This document shows, piece after piece, positions 11,822 through 22,046 of a stretch of 64,000 bases of DNA. The notes beneath the pieces are model-generated. The model made no database searches and was not told the origin of the DNA. It worked only from the letters and a program-made list of their open reading frames with translations. Source of the DNA: Thalassospira sp. MCCC 1A03138. GTDB lineage: Bacteria; Pseudomonadota; Alphaproteobacteria; Rhodospirillales; Thalassospiraceae. The stretch covers positions 930,001 to 994,000 of the forward strand of contig NZ_JFJY01000001.1 in NCBI RefSeq assembly GCF_002115785.1, read 5' to 3'. Both the position numbers and the translations under genes were made by a program. How positions within the stretch are numbered: the stretch's first letter is position 1; every line of letters starts with the position of its first letter.

Positions 11822-14062
11822 CTACATGAAGCTGTAAGGATCAATATCGATCTGCACCCGGACACTGCCCGGTGTTTTCACCTTTGATAACCAGTCATGG
11901 ATCATCGCCTGCAACCGCACCTGTTTATCCGCCCGGATCAGGAAACGGCGGCGATACCGCCCGCGCAGCAACGATAACGGGGCCGGGGCCGGTCCCAGAA
12001 CGACAATGCCATCACCCCTTGGGGCTGCCCGGCCAATCCGCCATGCGGCTTCATCGACCTCGTTTTCCTTTTTCCCCGAAATGATCAGGGCCGCCAACCT
12101 TCCATGCGGCGGCATGCCATGTGTCATGCGCTGGGATAATTCAACCTCGTTAAACGCATCGCGATCCCCCGCTGCAATCGCCTTGATCACCCGGTTTGAC
12201 GGATCGGCGGTTTGCAGCAATACCGTGCCGGGCCGCTCACCTCGCCCTGCACGTCCTGCCACCTGGGTCATCAACTGATAACTGCGTTCAGCCGCGCGCA
12301 AATCCCCGCCCGCAAGGCCAAGATCGGCGTCAACAACCCCCACAAGGGTCAGCATCGGGAAATGATAGCCCTTGGCCAATATCTGCGTGCCGATCAGCAG
12401 ATCAACTTCATGGTTATGCACCCGGTTGACAAGCTCGGCCGCGGCCTTTGGCCCGGCGATATTGTCCGATGTCGCGACCTCGATGCGAATTTGCGGGAAT
12501 GTCTCGACCGCTTCCTCATAAAGCCGTTCCACCCCCGGCCCGCATGCAGCAAGCTTTTCCTCCGCCCCGCAGGCCGGGCAGCTATCGGGTGCCTTGGCCT
12601 GATAGCCGCAATGGTGACATTGCAATTTGCCCCATGCCCGGTGCTCCACCAGCCACGCCGTACAATTCGGGCATTGGAACCGATGCCCGCAGGCCCGGCA
12701 AAGGGTCAGCGGCGCATAACCCCGCCGGTTCAGGAACAGCATCGCCTGTTCCCCGGCGGCAAATGTCTCCGCCAGCCGCTTTTTCAGGGTCGGCGTGATC
12801 CAGCGTTGCCGTTCCGGCCTGTCCTGCCGGATATCGACAATCTCGACACTTGGCAAAACCGCCATACCGTGCCGTTCTGAAAGCTCGACCCGCTCATACC
12901 GACCGGCTTCGACATTCGCCAAAGTCTCCAGCGACGGGGTGGCGGACGCCAGAATGGCCGGTATCCCGCCCAGATGCGCGCGTGCCACCGCCATATCCCG
13001 CGCATGATAAATCACGCCGTCTTCCTGCTTGAAGGCATGTTCGTGTTCTTCATCCACCACGATCAGGCCGAGATTGGCATAGGGCAGAAACAGCGCCGAC
13101 CGTGCCCCGACCACCAGCTTTGCCGACCCATCGGCCACCGACCGCCATGTATCGCGCCGCCGTGCCTGCCCGACTTCGGAATGCCAAAGCGCCGGCTCAA
13201 CGCCGAATCGGTCACGGAACCGCTGCAACCACTGCGCCGAAAGGGCGATTTCCGGCAACAGGACCACCACCTGCTTCCCGCTTTCCAACGCGGTGCGGAT
13301 CGCCTCGAAATATACCTCGGTCTTGCCCGACCCGGTCACACCATCAAGTAACGTGACCGAAAAACCATCCCCCGCCACCTTGGCACACAGCATGTCCGCC
13401 GCGCGTTCCTGCGCATCCGACAAATGCGGGCGCGCAATATCAAGGTCGGGGTCGTCAAACGGAGATGGCGGGGTGACCATCAAACGCCGCACGACACCTG
13501 CCTCGACCAGCCCCTTGATCACACTCGCCCCGGCACCGGTTTCGCGCATGATATCGGCCTGTTCCATCGGCGGATGGTCGCGCAAAAACGCCATCACCCG
13601 CTTTCGCGGCGGCGTCATGCGAAGGCCGCTTTCGGCGGCACCGTCTTTGTCATCGGCAAGGGTAAATCGGAAAATCGGCTTGGGCGGCTCCAGCGCATCA
13701 GAAACGCTCATCGCCATGCGCAGCACCGCCCCCTGCGGCGCCATGGTATAGGCCGACACCCAATCGACGAACTTTCGCGTCACATCGGCCATTGGCGGTG
13801 CCTGCAAAACGCCATAAATTTCGCGCAGCTTGGCCGGATCGACGTCGCCCCTGGCCTTACCCCAGACGACGCCGCGCTGGGTCTGACGGCCCAGTGGAAT
13901 TTCGACAAAGTCGCCGGGCTGAACGTTCAGGCCTTCGGGGACAAGATAATCATACGGGCCCGCCAATGGCAGCGGCGGCAGAACGCTGATCGTTTCACCC
14001 GTTACCTGAAAGGCTGGATCATCATCAAACAGATTTCCCGATATGGCCTTTGCGGCGCTCAT
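11822..14062 (-). CDS. priA: Primosomal protein N' (replication restart helicase PriA)
   Basis: 746 residues, full length. An N-terminal DNA-binding region (to about 110) is followed by a superfamily 2 helicase core with Walker A GVTGSGKT at 241-248 and DEEH box at 337-340. Eight zinc-binding cysteines lie at 455, 458, 464, 467, 482, 485, 495 and 498. PriA recognises stalled or collapsed forks and reloads DnaB. All key motifs are intact. Its 3' end nearly abuts the convergent solute-binding protein gene, and upstream it faces the aldolase gene across about 190 bases. Confidence 0.97.
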   Translation of the reverse strand: MSAAKAISGNLFDDDPAFQVTGETISVLPPLPLAGPYDYLVPEGLNVQPGDFVEIPLGRQTQRGVVWGKARGDVDPAKLREIYGVLQAPPMADVTRKFVDWVSAYTMAPQGAVLRMAMSVSDALEPPKPIFRFTLADDKDGAAESGLRMTPPRKRVMAFLRDHPPMEQADIMRETGAGASVIKGLVEAGVVRRLMVTPPSPFDDPDLDIARPHLSDAQERAADMLCAKVAGDGFSVTLLDGVTGSGKTEVYFEAIRTALESGKQVVVLLPEIALSAQWLQRFRDRFGVEPALWHSEVGQARRRDTWRSVADGSAKLVVGARSALFLPYANLGLIVVDEEHEHAFKQEDGVIYHARDMAVARAHLGGIPAILASATPSLETLANVEAGRYERVELSERHGMAVLPSVEIVDIRQDRPERQRWITPTLKKRLAETFAAGEQAMLFLNRRGYAPLTLCRACGHRFQCPNCTAWLVEHRAWGKLQCHHCGYQAKAPDSCPACGAEEKLAACGPGVERLYEEAVETFPQIRIEVATSDNIAGPKAAAELVNRVHNHEVDLLIGTQILAKGYHFPMLTLVGVVDADLGLAGGDLRAAERSYQLMTQVAGRAGRGERPGTVLLQTADPSNRVIKAIAAGDRDAFNEVELSQRMTHGMPPHGRLAALIISGKKENEVDEAAWRIGRAAPRGDGIVVLGPAPAPLSLLRGRYRRRFLIRADKQVRLQAMIHDWLSKVKTPGSVRVQIDIDPYSFM

Positions 14063-14248
14063 ATATTATAAACCCCGTCAGGATGCCTCTGGGTTGGTCG
14101 CATGATTATGCATAACCGGCTTGTGGCACAAAAGAAAACGGTCCCACAGCACTGGGCGTCTGGTACCGTCATTTGAATGGAACCGGACCCTATCAGCTAA
14201 CCGCATCATCGAACAACGATCTTCAAAAGCTCCTGAGCAGGAAATCCA

Positions 14249-14905
14249 ATGAAGTTTTTCATCGACACCGCCGACATCGACGCAATCCGCGAAATCGCCA
14301 AATCCGGCCTCGTTGATGGCGTGACCACCAACCCGTCGCTGGTTGCCAAAACCGGCCGTTCGTTCCTTGATCTGATCAAGGAAATCTGTGACGTGGTTGA
14401 CGGCCCGGTCAGCGCCGAAGTTGCTGCGACCGACTATGAAACCATGGTTGCCGAAGGCCGCAAACTTGCGAAAATCGCCGACAATGTCGTCGTCAAACTG
14501 CCGCTGACCCCGGATGGGCTCAAAGCCTGCCGTACCTTCACCGATGAAGGCATCCAGACCAACGTCACCCTTTGCTTCTCGGTCGGTCAGGCCATTCTGG
14601 CTGCCAAAGCCGGTGCGACCTATGTCTCGCCGTTCGTTGGCCGCCTTGACGATATCTCGTCCGATGGCATGCAGCTGATTGCCGACATCGCCGAAGTTTA
14701 CAACAACTACCCGAACTGGCAGACCGAAATCCTCGTCGCGTCCGCACGCGGCCCGCAGCATGTTGTCGATTCGGCCCGTCTCGGTGCCGACGTCGTCACC
14801 ATCCCGCCGCAGGTTCTTGGCCAGCTCTTCAAGCACCCGCTGACCGACAAGGGTCTTGAAACCTTTGTCGCCGATTGGGCGAAAACCGGCCAGTCGATCC
14901 TCTAA
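14249..14905 (+). CDS. tal: Transaldolase / fructose-6-phosphate aldolase family enzyme
   Basis: 218 residues, the short single-barrel form. The Schiff-base lysine is K83 in VVVKLPLT, and the family motifs GVTTNPSL (24-31) and NVTLCFS are intact. Short forms of this family act either as transaldolase in the pentose phosphate pathway or as fructose-6-phosphate aldolase; sequence alone does not settle which. It stands as its own unit with a strong terminator downstream. Confidence 0.93.
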   Translation: MKFFIDTADIDAIREIAKSGLVDGVTTNPSLVAKTGRSFLDLIKEICDVVDGPVSAEVAATDYETMVAEGRKLAKIADNVVVKLPLTPDGLKACRTFTDEGIQTNVTLCFSVGQAILAAKAGATYVSPFVGRLDDISSDGMQLIADIAEVYNNYPNWQTEILVASARGPQHVVDSARLGADVVTIPPQVLGQLFKHPLTDKGLETFVADWAKTGQSIL

Positions 14906-14972
14906 GGTTAACCCCTTAAGGTCGAAAACCCGGCTTTTGATCGGTTTTATCACCGGTCCTTAACACGCATTT

Positions 14973-15008
14973 AACCCGGCAGCCCGCATTGTGGCTGCCG
15001 GGTTTTTC
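14973..15008 (+). terminator. Intrinsic terminator after the aldolase gene
   Basis: A perfect 12-bp stem (AACCCGGCAGCC / GGCTGCCGGGTT) with an 8-base loop runs into a T tract. It sits only about 25 bases before the DUF484 start, so DUF484-xerC needs a promoter overlapping it or depends on read-through. Confidence 0.88.
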
Positions 15009-15033
15009 GTTTCACTGCAAATTACCGGATCAG

Positions 15034-15723
15034 ATGGAAAAGACAGCATTGCGCGCCGACGACGTCGCGGCCTACCTCGCCGAACATCCCGACTTTTTTG
15101 CCAACCGGCCGGACCTTCTCGATAGTCTGGACATGCCGGTCCGCGAACTGGGTTCTGGGGTTGCCGACATGCAGCAATATGTCGTCGCCCGTCTGCGCGA
15201 TGAACGCGAAAAGCTGCGCGGCGCCACAAGCGAGCTGATCAACATTTCCAAATCCAACCTCGAAACCCAAAGCCGCATCCATCGCGCGGTTCTGGCCCTG
15301 CTCAATGCCCGCGGGTTCGAGGTTTTCGTCGAAGCCCTGCAGGATCTTGTGCCCGAACTGCTTGACCTTGATGCCATCGCATTGTGCTTTGAAGAAAGCG
15401 AAGATGCCCCGGTGCCGCGTTGCGGCGGCCGTGTCCGTCGCCTGACAACTGGTGCGGTTGATCAGGTTCTGGGCGAGGAAAACGACGTCTGGCTTCTGCC
15501 CGACAATGCCGGGGACGAGGCGATTTTTGGCCCGCAGGCCGATAACATCCGGTCCGCCGCCATTGTCCGTCTCGCACCGTTTTATGGCGACCCGGTCGGG
15601 CTGGTGGCATTCGGTGTGGCCGAACCTGACTATTTCAGCCCGGCACAGGCCCATGACCTGATCATGTTCCTGGCCTCCGTGATCGAATTTGGTGCCCGCC
15701 GATGGCTGACACCGGCGCAATGA
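15034..15723 (+). CDS. DUF484 family protein
   Basis: 229 residues from the ATG at 15034; an upstream in-frame start would lie inside the terminator. The start region has the family hallmark AEHPDFFANRPDLL, followed by a coiled helix (around 50-75) and a GAF-like alpha/beta domain (about 80-225). DUF484 proteins are of unknown biochemical function and are commonly encoded just before xerC in proteobacteria, as here, where the stop overlaps the xerC start by four bases (ATGA). The overlap implies coupled translation. Confidence 0.88.
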   Translation: MEKTALRADDVAAYLAEHPDFFANRPDLLDSLDMPVRELGSGVADMQQYVVARLRDEREKLRGATSELINISKSNLETQSRIHRAVLALLNARGFEVFVEALQDLVPELLDLDAIALCFEESEDAPVPRCGGRVRRLTTGAVDQVLGEENDVWLLPDNAGDEAIFGPQADNIRSAAIVRLAPFYGDPVGLVAFGVAEPDYFSPAQAHDLIMFLASVIEFGARRWLTPAQ

Positions 15724-16664
15724 ATAAGGGGCTTATGGCCCTGACCCTGCCCGATGACGTGCGCGATGCCATTGCCGATTGGCGGCAATGGCTTTCTGCC
15801 GAACGCCGCGCTTCCGACCACACCACCGAAAATTATCTTGCCGATCTCTATTCCTTCCTTGGTTTCGTCCGGGAACATCGCGGTGATACACCCGGTATTG
15901 CCGATCTTCTGGCACTTAATCCGCGCGACTTCCGAAGCTGGCTTGCCCGGCGCAGCATGGATGGCATGGCCAAAAGCTCCACCGCGCGCGCCCTATCATC
16001 ACTGCGTAATTTCTATCGCTTTCTGGATCGTACCGGGCGCGGCCAGAACGCGGCGGTCAATTCGATCCGCAATCCGAAACTACCGCAATCCGTCCCCAAA
16101 CCGCTTAGCCCGCAGGATGCCATCGCCGTCCTTGATAATGCCGGCGCGTGGCAGGATGAACCCTGGCTTGCCAAACGCAACCTTGCCCTTTTCACCTTGC
16201 TATATGGCTGCGGGTTGCGCATATCCGAGGCACTGGACCTTAACGCCAATCAACGCCCGACGGGCGATTCGATGATCATCACCGGCAAGGGCAACAAACA
16301 GCGCCTTGTCCCGGTTTTGCCGATCGTGCGCGACGCGATCGAGGATTATGTCCACACCTGTCCCTATGCCCCGAACGGCAATGAGCCGCTCTTTGTCGGC
16401 GCACGCGGCGGTCGGCTGGTCGCACAGGTCGCCCAACGCGAAATGCGCAAAATCCGCGCCCTTCTGAACCTGCCCGATACCGCCACCCCGCACGCCATGC
16501 GCCATTCCTTTGCCACCCATCTTCTGGCCGGTGGTGGTGATCTGCGCACCATTCAGGATCTGCTCGGCCACGCCTCGCTCTCGACCACCCAACGCTATAC
16601 CTCGGTCGATACCGAACGCCTGATGGCCGTTTATCACGGCACTCATCCCCGCGCACGGCGTTAG
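15720..16664 (+). CDS. xerC: Tyrosine recombinase XerC
   Basis: 314 residues from the ATG at 15720. The N-terminal SAM-like core-binding domain covers about 15-105 and the catalytic domain about 130-300. All catalytic residues are visible: R167, K190, H258, R261, H284 and nucleophile Y293. Length and the DUF484 neighbour identify it as the chromosomal XerC that resolves dimers at dif with XerD, not a phage integrase. No dif site was recognised in this window. Confidence 0.93.
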   Translation: MNKGLMALTLPDDVRDAIADWRQWLSAERRASDHTTENYLADLYSFLGFVREHRGDTPGIADLLALNPRDFRSWLARRSMDGMAKSSTARALSSLRNFYRFLDRTGRGQNAAVNSIRNPKLPQSVPKPLSPQDAIAVLDNAGAWQDEPWLAKRNLALFTLLYGCGLRISEALDLNANQRPTGDSMIITGKGNKQRLVPVLPIVRDAIEDYVHTCPYAPNGNEPLFVGARGGRLVAQVAQREMRKIRALLNLPDTATPHAMRHSFATHLLAGGGDLRTIQDLLGHASLSTTQRYTSVDTERLMAVYHGTHPRARR

Positions 16665-16737
16665 TCCAGATATTCAAGAACGTTTGCCGCCTTCATGCGT
16701 TACGGACAAAGCAACCCATCATAAACGGGAGTCCGCC

Positions 16738-17031
16738 ATGAAGCTTTTCCGAAGCCGCCGCTTTGACGCATCCTCACGCCACCGCCAGGTCTATAGCGCC
16801 TATGAAATCGCCTATACCTCGGTCGACTGGCTGGCTGCGGTACTGTTTACCATCGGCAGCATCATGTTCCTCTATGACGATCTGATGAAGGCCGGAACGT
16901 GGCTTTTCATCATCGGGTCGGTGTGTTTTGCCCTGCGGCCCTCCATCCGGCTGGCGCGTGAACTGCACCTTGCCCGGCTGGGCGAAACCGGCACAGAACA
17001 AGGCAATTCCCCGGATTACCGCCGGGACTGA
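16738..17031 (+). CDS. YrhK domain membrane protein
   Basis: 97 residues from the ATG at 16738, which has GGGAG before it. Two membrane segments (about 30-48 and 53-70) are separated by a short YDDLMKAG turn, which is the pattern of the YrhK domain. Basic residues flank both ends, giving N and C termini in the cytoplasm. Function of the family is unknown. It follows xerC by 73 bases in the same direction. Confidence 0.78.
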   Translation: MKLFRSRRFDASSRHRQVYSAYEIAYTSVDWLAAVLFTIGSIMFLYDDLMKAGTWLFIIGSVCFALRPSIRLARELHLARLGETGTEQGNSPDYRRD

Positions 17032-17139
17032 TGCCCCTTTCTGGGCCAGATTTCCACAATCGCGAAATTTGGGGTTCTTCGAAACGGCATTTCCCCCTTA
17101 CACTGCGGGCAACTTGTTGAAATTCATCGGAGGAACCCC

Positions 17140-17745
17140 ATGATCCTGCGCTCCAGCGACCCGTCACCCTTTGGCCGCAAGGTCAAAATCGCCGCCAAAA
17201 TTCTTGGCATTTACGACCAATTGACCATCGAACTGGCCAACACCAACGATCCGGCTGACAGCCTCCGCGAACAAAACCCGCTGGGCAAAATCCCGATCCT
17301 GATCCTTGATGATGGCCGCAAGATTTTCGATAGCCGCGTGATCTGCGAATATCTCGACGCGCAGGTCGATGGCGTCACCCTGCACCCGACCGAAAGCGAC
17401 GCCCGGTGGGAGGCATTGACCCTTCAGGCGCTTGGCGATGGCATCATCGATGCCTCGATCCTGCAGGTCTACGAACACCGCATGCGCCCCGAAGAAAAAC
17501 GCTCCGCCGACTGGCTTTCCTATCAGTCGGACAAGGTCAAACGCGCCATGGATCACCTTGACGCCAACCCGCCGTCGCTTGCCGGTGATCTGACCATCGG
17601 CCATGTCGCCCTTGCCTGTGCACTGGGCTATCTTGATCTGCGTTTTGATGGCAGATGGCGCGAAACTTACGGCGCACTCGTCACATGGCTTGATGCCTTC
17701 CGTGCCCGCGTTCCGGCCTTTGATGCCACCGTTTTCAAGGGCTGA
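17140..17745 (+). CDS. Glutathione S-transferase family protein
   Basis: 201 residues with an excellent GGAGGA ribosome site. The thioredoxin-like domain (1-75) starts with the active-site region SDPSPFGRKVKIAAK, followed by the cis-proline motif GKIPILIL and the DSRVI stretch that contacts glutathione. The helical C-terminal domain fills 85-200 with the IGHVALACALGYLDLRF capping segment. It is a different subgroup from the GST at 9.9 kb. Substrate unknown; roles range from detoxification to peroxide reduction. Confidence 0.88.
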   Translation: MILRSSDPSPFGRKVKIAAKILGIYDQLTIELANTNDPADSLREQNPLGKIPILILDDGRKIFDSRVICEYLDAQVDGVTLHPTESDARWEALTLQALGDGIIDASILQVYEHRMRPEEKRSADWLSYQSDKVKRAMDHLDANPPSLAGDLTIGHVALACALGYLDLRFDGRWRETYGALVTWLDAFRARVPAFDATVFKG

Positions 17746-17842
17746 TAGGACTTATGCCCCGGTGCGGCTTAATCCTGCTTGCACCGGGCCGCTTTCGGAT
17801 TACATCGCGATTTCACATTCACCGTCCGGAGAACACGAATAA

Positions 17843-18334
17843 ATGTCCCGCCTTAACAGCGTCATCCGCCGCCTGCAGGCCCAGCGCGACTGCCTGAATG
17901 CCGCCGCCGAAATGATCAAGGACCATGACGGTATTGTTCTTGAAATCGGGCTTGGCAATGGCCGTACCTTCGATCACTTGCGTGAAATCATGCCGGATCG
18001 TGAAATCTTCGTCTTTGACCGTCAGATCGCCGCCCACCCCAAATGCATCCCCGATGATGATCACCTGTTTCTGGGCGACATTTTCGAAACCCTGCCGATG
18101 GCGGTTGAACGCTTTGCCGGCAAGGTCGCACTGGTTCATTCCGATGTCGGCACCGGGGACGAGGCCCTGAACGCCAAAATCGCCGCTTTCATCGGCAAAA
18201 CCCTGCCGCCGTCCCTGATCAAGGGCGCGATTGTCGCCTCCGATCAGAAAATCGACGTGCCCGGCACCATTGCCGAACCGCTTCCCGAAGGCGTCCCGCA
18301 GGATCGCTATTTCTTCCGCCGTTATCAGGGCTAA
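17843..18334 (+). CDS. Class I SAM-dependent methyltransferase-like protein
   Basis: 163 residues. The SAM-binding motif I reads VLEIGLGNGRTFDHL (near residues 33-47), followed by an acidic strand end (FVFDRQ) and a VALVHSDVGTGDE segment, which matches motif II/III geometry of small Rossmann methyltransferases. The protein is short for the fold and lacks an obvious substrate domain. It is 35 bases upstream of the glutamine synthetase-like gene, probably in one operon. Substrate unknown. Confidence 0.78.
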   Translation: MSRLNSVIRRLQAQRDCLNAAAEMIKDHDGIVLEIGLGNGRTFDHLREIMPDREIFVFDRQIAAHPKCIPDDDHLFLGDIFETLPMAVERFAGKVALVHSDVGTGDEALNAKIAAFIGKTLPPSLIKGAIVASDQKIDVPGTIAEPLPEGVPQDRYFFRRYQG

Positions 18335-18368
18335 AACCAGAAACCGCCCCTCATCAGGAATCCCGTCC

Positions 18369-19766
18369 GTGTCCAATGCACCCACCCCGGCCGCCGCGTC
18401 CCCCAGTGGTTCAACCCTTTCTGAGGCCGAGGCATTCCTTGCCAAATACCCCGATGTCGAGGCCATCGACATCATCCTGACCGATTTTCACGGCATCGGA
18501 CGCGGCAAGATGATCCGCCGTCATGAACTGGCCTCGATCTATAAATCCGGGCGCGGATTGCCAACCTCGATCTTCGGGCAGGATGTCACCGGCGAGGATG
18601 TCGATGATTGCGGGCTGGTGCAAACTGGCGGTGGCGGAGATGGTCGTTGCTGGCCAGTACCCGGAACGCTTGGCTATCTGCCCCACACGGGCCGGGGGCA
18701 GCTCCTGATCAGCATGTATAACGAGGACGCAACCCCGCACGATGTCGATCCACGCAATGTATTCCTCACTCAGGTCAACCGCGCCAATGCCTTTGGCTTT
18801 GCCCCGATGGGTGCGTTCGAACTGGAATTCTATCTGGTGGACCGCGAAGCGGACGCGGGCGGTCTTTATCATCCGGCATCCTATGCGATGACCAAACGCC
18901 GGTCATCGCTGCGCAACACCATGTCGGTCGATGAAATCGATGAAATGTCGCCGCTTTTTGATGCGGTGTACGAGGGTGCCAAACATCTTGATCTGACGCT
19001 GGAAACCCTGATTTCCGAATATGGTCCGGGCCAGTATGAAATGACCATCCGCTATCGCGATCTGATGCGCGCGGCCGACGATGTCATTATCGCCAAACGC
19101 CTGATCCGCACCGCAGCACGCCGTTTCGGGATGGAGGCCGTCTTCATGCCCAAACCGTTCGGCAACGAAGCCGGTTCTGGCATGCATCTGCATCTCTCAT
19201 TGGCGGATGAAAACGGCAATAACATGTTTGCCGATCAGGCCGACGGGGCACTAAGCCCCCTTATGCTCAACGCCATCGGCGGCATTCGCGGCACGATTGG
19301 CGAAACCATGCTGATCCTCGCCCCCTTCATGAATTCATGGCGCCGCTTTGCATCCGCCATGTATTCCCCGGCATCCGATGACTGGGGTGTTGAAAACCGC
19401 ACCGTGGCGCTTCGTGTGCCGGGCACACCGGGCAAGACGCGGCATTTCGAACACCGCATCGCGGGCGTTGATGCCAATCCCTATCTCGTCGCCGCCGTAA
19501 CCCTTGGGGCGGCCCTTGACGGCATCGAACACAAAACCGATCCCGGCAAACCAAGCACCGATGAAATCGGCCATGACAAAGCCCCGAACGACCTGCCGCG
19601 CCATTGGCTAGACGCCATTGACCGCTTCGGTGCGTCCGATTTCAACAAACGCACACTGGGCGAACGCTTCCACACCGCCTTCACCCGCATAAAGCAGGCA
19701 GAATACGAACATATGGCACTCAAGGTCAGTGCGGCGGAATGGGAATATTACGGGTTTTCGGTCTGA
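18369..19766 (+). CDS. Glutamine synthetase family protein (PuuA/gamma-glutamylpolyamine synthetase-like)
   Basis: 465 residues from a GTG at 18369 with CAGGAAT before it; the frame stays open further upstream but inside the methyltransferase gene. The N-terminal beta-grasp part has DIILTDFHGIGRGK, and the catalytic barrel has the ATP/metal motifs EYGPGQYEM, FGNEAGSGMHLHLSL and the C-terminal ENRTVALRVPG. The pattern and length point to the gamma-glutamyl-amine ligase group rather than nitrogen-assimilating GlnA, since no adenylylation-site loop was recognised. No polyamine catabolic genes lie beside it, so the amine substrate is unproven. Confidence 0.85.
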   Translation: MSNAPTPAAASPSGSTLSEAEAFLAKYPDVEAIDIILTDFHGIGRGKMIRRHELASIYKSGRGLPTSIFGQDVTGEDVDDCGLVQTGGGGDGRCWPVPGTLGYLPHTGRGQLLISMYNEDATPHDVDPRNVFLTQVNRANAFGFAPMGAFELEFYLVDREADAGGLYHPASYAMTKRRSSLRNTMSVDEIDEMSPLFDAVYEGAKHLDLTLETLISEYGPGQYEMTIRYRDLMRAADDVIIAKRLIRTAARRFGMEAVFMPKPFGNEAGSGMHLHLSLADENGNNMFADQADGALSPLMLNAIGGIRGTIGETMLILAPFMNSWRRFASAMYSPASDDWGVENRTVALRVPGTPGKTRHFEHRIAGVDANPYLVAAVTLGAALDGIEHKTDPGKPSTDEIGHDKAPNDLPRHWLDAIDRFGASDFNKRTLGERFHTAFTRIKQAEYEHMALKVSAAEWEYYGFSV

Positions 19767-19815
19767 TTGATGCGGGGCGGTTTACCGGTCAGGCTTTCCT
19801 GACCGGGGACCAGAA

Positions 19816-20163
19816 TCAGAAGACGCGTTTGGCGCGGTTGTTGGATTTGTGCGCGGAGAACGCGACCCGCGGGCGGGAATCCATCATTTTCTGATCGCGC
19901 AGATGGGCGACTTCAAGATCACGCGGATCGACATTCATCATGCGGATGTCGCCCCCACGGTCCGCATTGGTATGCAGATGCATCTTGGTCGAAACCCACT
20001 GATAGGTCGGATAGGTCACGTTTTCCGGAAGCGATTCTTCGGTAATCACCTTATAGGCCCCGGCTGGCAGAACTTCCGCAAGCCCGCGCAGACTGAACGG
20101 CCGCGCGAAATTCAGGATTTTCGATGTGGTACGGTTTGTCAAAAAAGTGCTCCTACCGCGCAA
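19816..20163 (-). CDS. Conserved small protein of unknown function
   Basis: 115 residues. The recognisable part is TNRTTSKILNFARPFSLRGLAEVLPAGAY in pattern: a short strand region with the motif RPF-x2-RGL-x3-LPAGAY, seen in many small alphaproteobacterial proteins of unknown role, followed by a less conserved His/Asp-rich tail. The protein is soluble with no signal. The real start may be a few codons inside, at a residue near the TNRTT motif. Function not assignable. Confidence 0.6.
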   Translation of the reverse strand: MRGRSTFLTNRTTSKILNFARPFSLRGLAEVLPAGAYKVITEESLPENVTYPTYQWVSTKMHLHTNADRGGDIRMMNVDPRDLEVAHLRDQKMMDSRPRVAFSAHKSNNRAKRVF

Positions 20164-20493
20164 GGGCGCGTTGATCCGGGAAAATCAACGGGATCATTCC
20201 CGTGGCCAGCTTTTCAGCTTTTGTTTTCCTCACGCGCGACGCTTGCGAATTCCTGATCGAACCCGCATTGCCACGTTTGATTTCAAACAAAAATTGAAAT
20301 GACCATGAAATTTGGAAATAAATATCCAAGTCTGATCATATGAATATTTTTTGATTTTATACAACGAACATATTTTTTATTTTTATATCGCCTTGAATAG
20401 ATACAGAAAACCATCGCACCGAAAATGATCCAGCGCGCGGCAATCCGATTTTATTTTGCGATTTATTTATCCGGTTCTTTAACCCGGCGATGA
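20164..20493. other. AT-rich intergenic region
   Basis: 330 bases without a gene. From about 20270 to 20470 the sequence is far more AT-rich than the rest of the window, with several A and T tracts. It lies upstream of the small minus-strand gene at 19.8 kb and downstream of another. No repeat, hairpin or RNA gene could be made out. Confidence 0.6.
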
Positions 20494-20718
20494 TCAGTAA
20501 CTCAGATCAAGCCCAAGCATACTACCAAGCCCGAAGGTAACGAGCCCAAGGATCAGAACCGCCAGCACGAAGATTGCCACCATCTTGGCACTCGCAATCA
20601 GCACCTTCCGCCTGCCGATCTTCTTGCCCTGATCGTAATGCCACTTGATGGCAAAGAACATGCCCGTGCCCAACGCGACACCCTTGAACGTACCAAAGGC
20701 TATAGGGACCCAATCCAT
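20494..20718 (-). CDS. Small membrane protein of unknown function
   Basis: 74 residues from the ATG at 20718; ATG codons up to 24 bases further upstream are possible but lack a ribosome site. Two hydrophobic helices (about 5-23 and 42-68) are separated by a basic loop (HYDQGKKIGRRKVL), so the loop is likely cytoplasmic. No family was recognised. It is the only gene in the gap before nadA and is transcribed away from it. Confidence 0.6.
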   Translation of the reverse strand: MDWVPIAFGTFKGVALGTGMFFAIKWHYDQGKKIGRRKVLIASAKMVAIFVLAVLILGLVTFGLGSMLGLDLSY

Positions 20719-21009
20719 ATCAAAGACTCTCATCTGCATCATCTGCGCGTGTTATGCCCCCATCCCGGGCAAATGCACACTTCCCGTTCTGCAACGCAGA
20801 TATGTACCAGCAGGTCGCGGCTGCCCCCGCGGTTATATGCCGGGCGATTATATTACGGTGAAGTGCCCTTCAACAAAGATCACCGTCATCCCCCAATTCC
20901 TTGCCATCCCGGCCCAATGGCGATATTGAGGTTTCAAACTGTCATTAACTTGCAATGCCGGGACCCGCTGCTTATCTCCGGCTTGCAACAGGCGAGATGA
21001 GACGACGCC

Positions 21010-22032
21010 ATGAACCAGATTGCCACCATCGCCGAGGCTGCGCCCGGCGCAATGTCCGAGATGCAGATTGATCCCACCCTTGATCTTGAGGCGGAAATTG
21101 CCCGCCTGAAGAAAGAGAAAAACGCGATCATTCTGGCCCATTATTATCAGGACGGCGAAATTCAGGACCTGGCCGACTTTGTCGGTGACAGCCTTGATCT
21201 TTCGCGCAAGGCCGCCGAAACCGATGCCGATGTCATCGTCTTCTGCGGTGTGCGCTTTATGGCCGAGGTCGCCAAAATCCTCAGCCCGAACAAAACCGTG
21301 CTGCTGCCCGACTCAAAGGCCGGCTGCTCGCTCGAAGATTCGTGCCAGCCCGAACCCTTCCGCAAATTTCGCGAACAGCATCCCGATCACGTATCGGTCA
21401 CCTATATCAACTGCTCGGCCGAGGTAAAGGCCGCCTCCGATATCATCGTGACCTCGTCGAACGCTGCCGAAATCATCGATCAGATCCCGCTCGACAAACC
21501 GATCCTGTGGGCACCGGACCGCCATCTTGGCACCTATCTGGCGAAAAAAACCGGCCGTGACATGACGCTGTGGAACGGCTCGTGCATCGTGCATGAACAG
21601 TTTTCCGAACGCGAACTGATCCGCCTTAAAACCCAGAACCCGGATGCGAAAATCGCCGCCCACCCGGAATGCCATAACGGCATTCTGAAACATGCCGATC
21701 ACATCGGCTCGACCCGCGCCATTCTGGAATATGTGATCAACGGCCCGGATCAGAAATACCTGATCGCGACCGAACCCCACATCATCCACCAGATGGAAAA
21801 AGCCGCCCCGCACAAGGAATTCATTCCCGTGCCCGGTGCCGATGGATCGTGCGCGTGCAACAACTGCCCGTTCATGGAGCTGAACACGCTCGAAAAGCTG
21901 TATCTGTGTCTGGTCAATAACGGCCCGCAGATCATCATGCCCGAAGATTTGCGTGTTGCCGCGGTCAAGCCGCTTGAACGGATGCTGGAAATGTCAAAGG
22001 GCATTCCGCTGAAAAAAGAAAACGCGGCCTAG
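21010..22032 (+). CDS. nadA: Quinolinate synthase A
   Basis: 340 residues. NadA condenses iminoaspartate with dihydroxyacetone phosphate to quinolinate, using a 4Fe-4S cluster. The conserved cysteines are visible at C106 ([11 protein letters not shown]), C192 (NGSCIVHE) and a cysteine-rich CACNNC at 281-286; the substrate motif HPECHNG is also present. Full family length. nadC follows 77 bases later, but nadB is not in the window. A terminator-like hairpin sits between nadA and nadC. Confidence 0.96.
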   Translation: MNQIATIAEAAPGAMSEMQIDPTLDLEAEIARLKKEKNAIILAHYYQDGEIQDLADFVGDSLDLSRKAAETDADVIVFCGVRFMAEVAKILSPNKTVLLPDSKAGCSLEDSCQPEPFRKFREQHPDHVSVTYINCSAEVKAASDIIVTSSNAAEIIDQIPLDKPILWAPDRHLGTYLAKKTGRDMTLWNGSCIVHEQFSERELIRLKTQNPDAKIAAHPECHNGILKHADHIGSTRAILEYVINGPDQKYLIATEPHIIHQMEKAAPHKEFIPVPGADGSCACNNCPFMELNTLEKLYLCLVNNGPQIIMPEDLRVAAVKPLERMLEMSKGIPLKKENAA

Positions 22033-22046
22033 GCCAAACCGATCAG

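Noticed and set aside
11817-11845. TGATCC near the end of the solute-binding protein gene
   Set aside because: The -10 position reads TCAAT and the site lies between convergent genes, where a promoter makes no sense.
15720-16664. Tyrosine recombinase considered as a phage or island integrase
   Set aside because: Length, domain layout and the DUF484 neighbour fit chromosomal XerC; no att repeats or tRNA are nearby.
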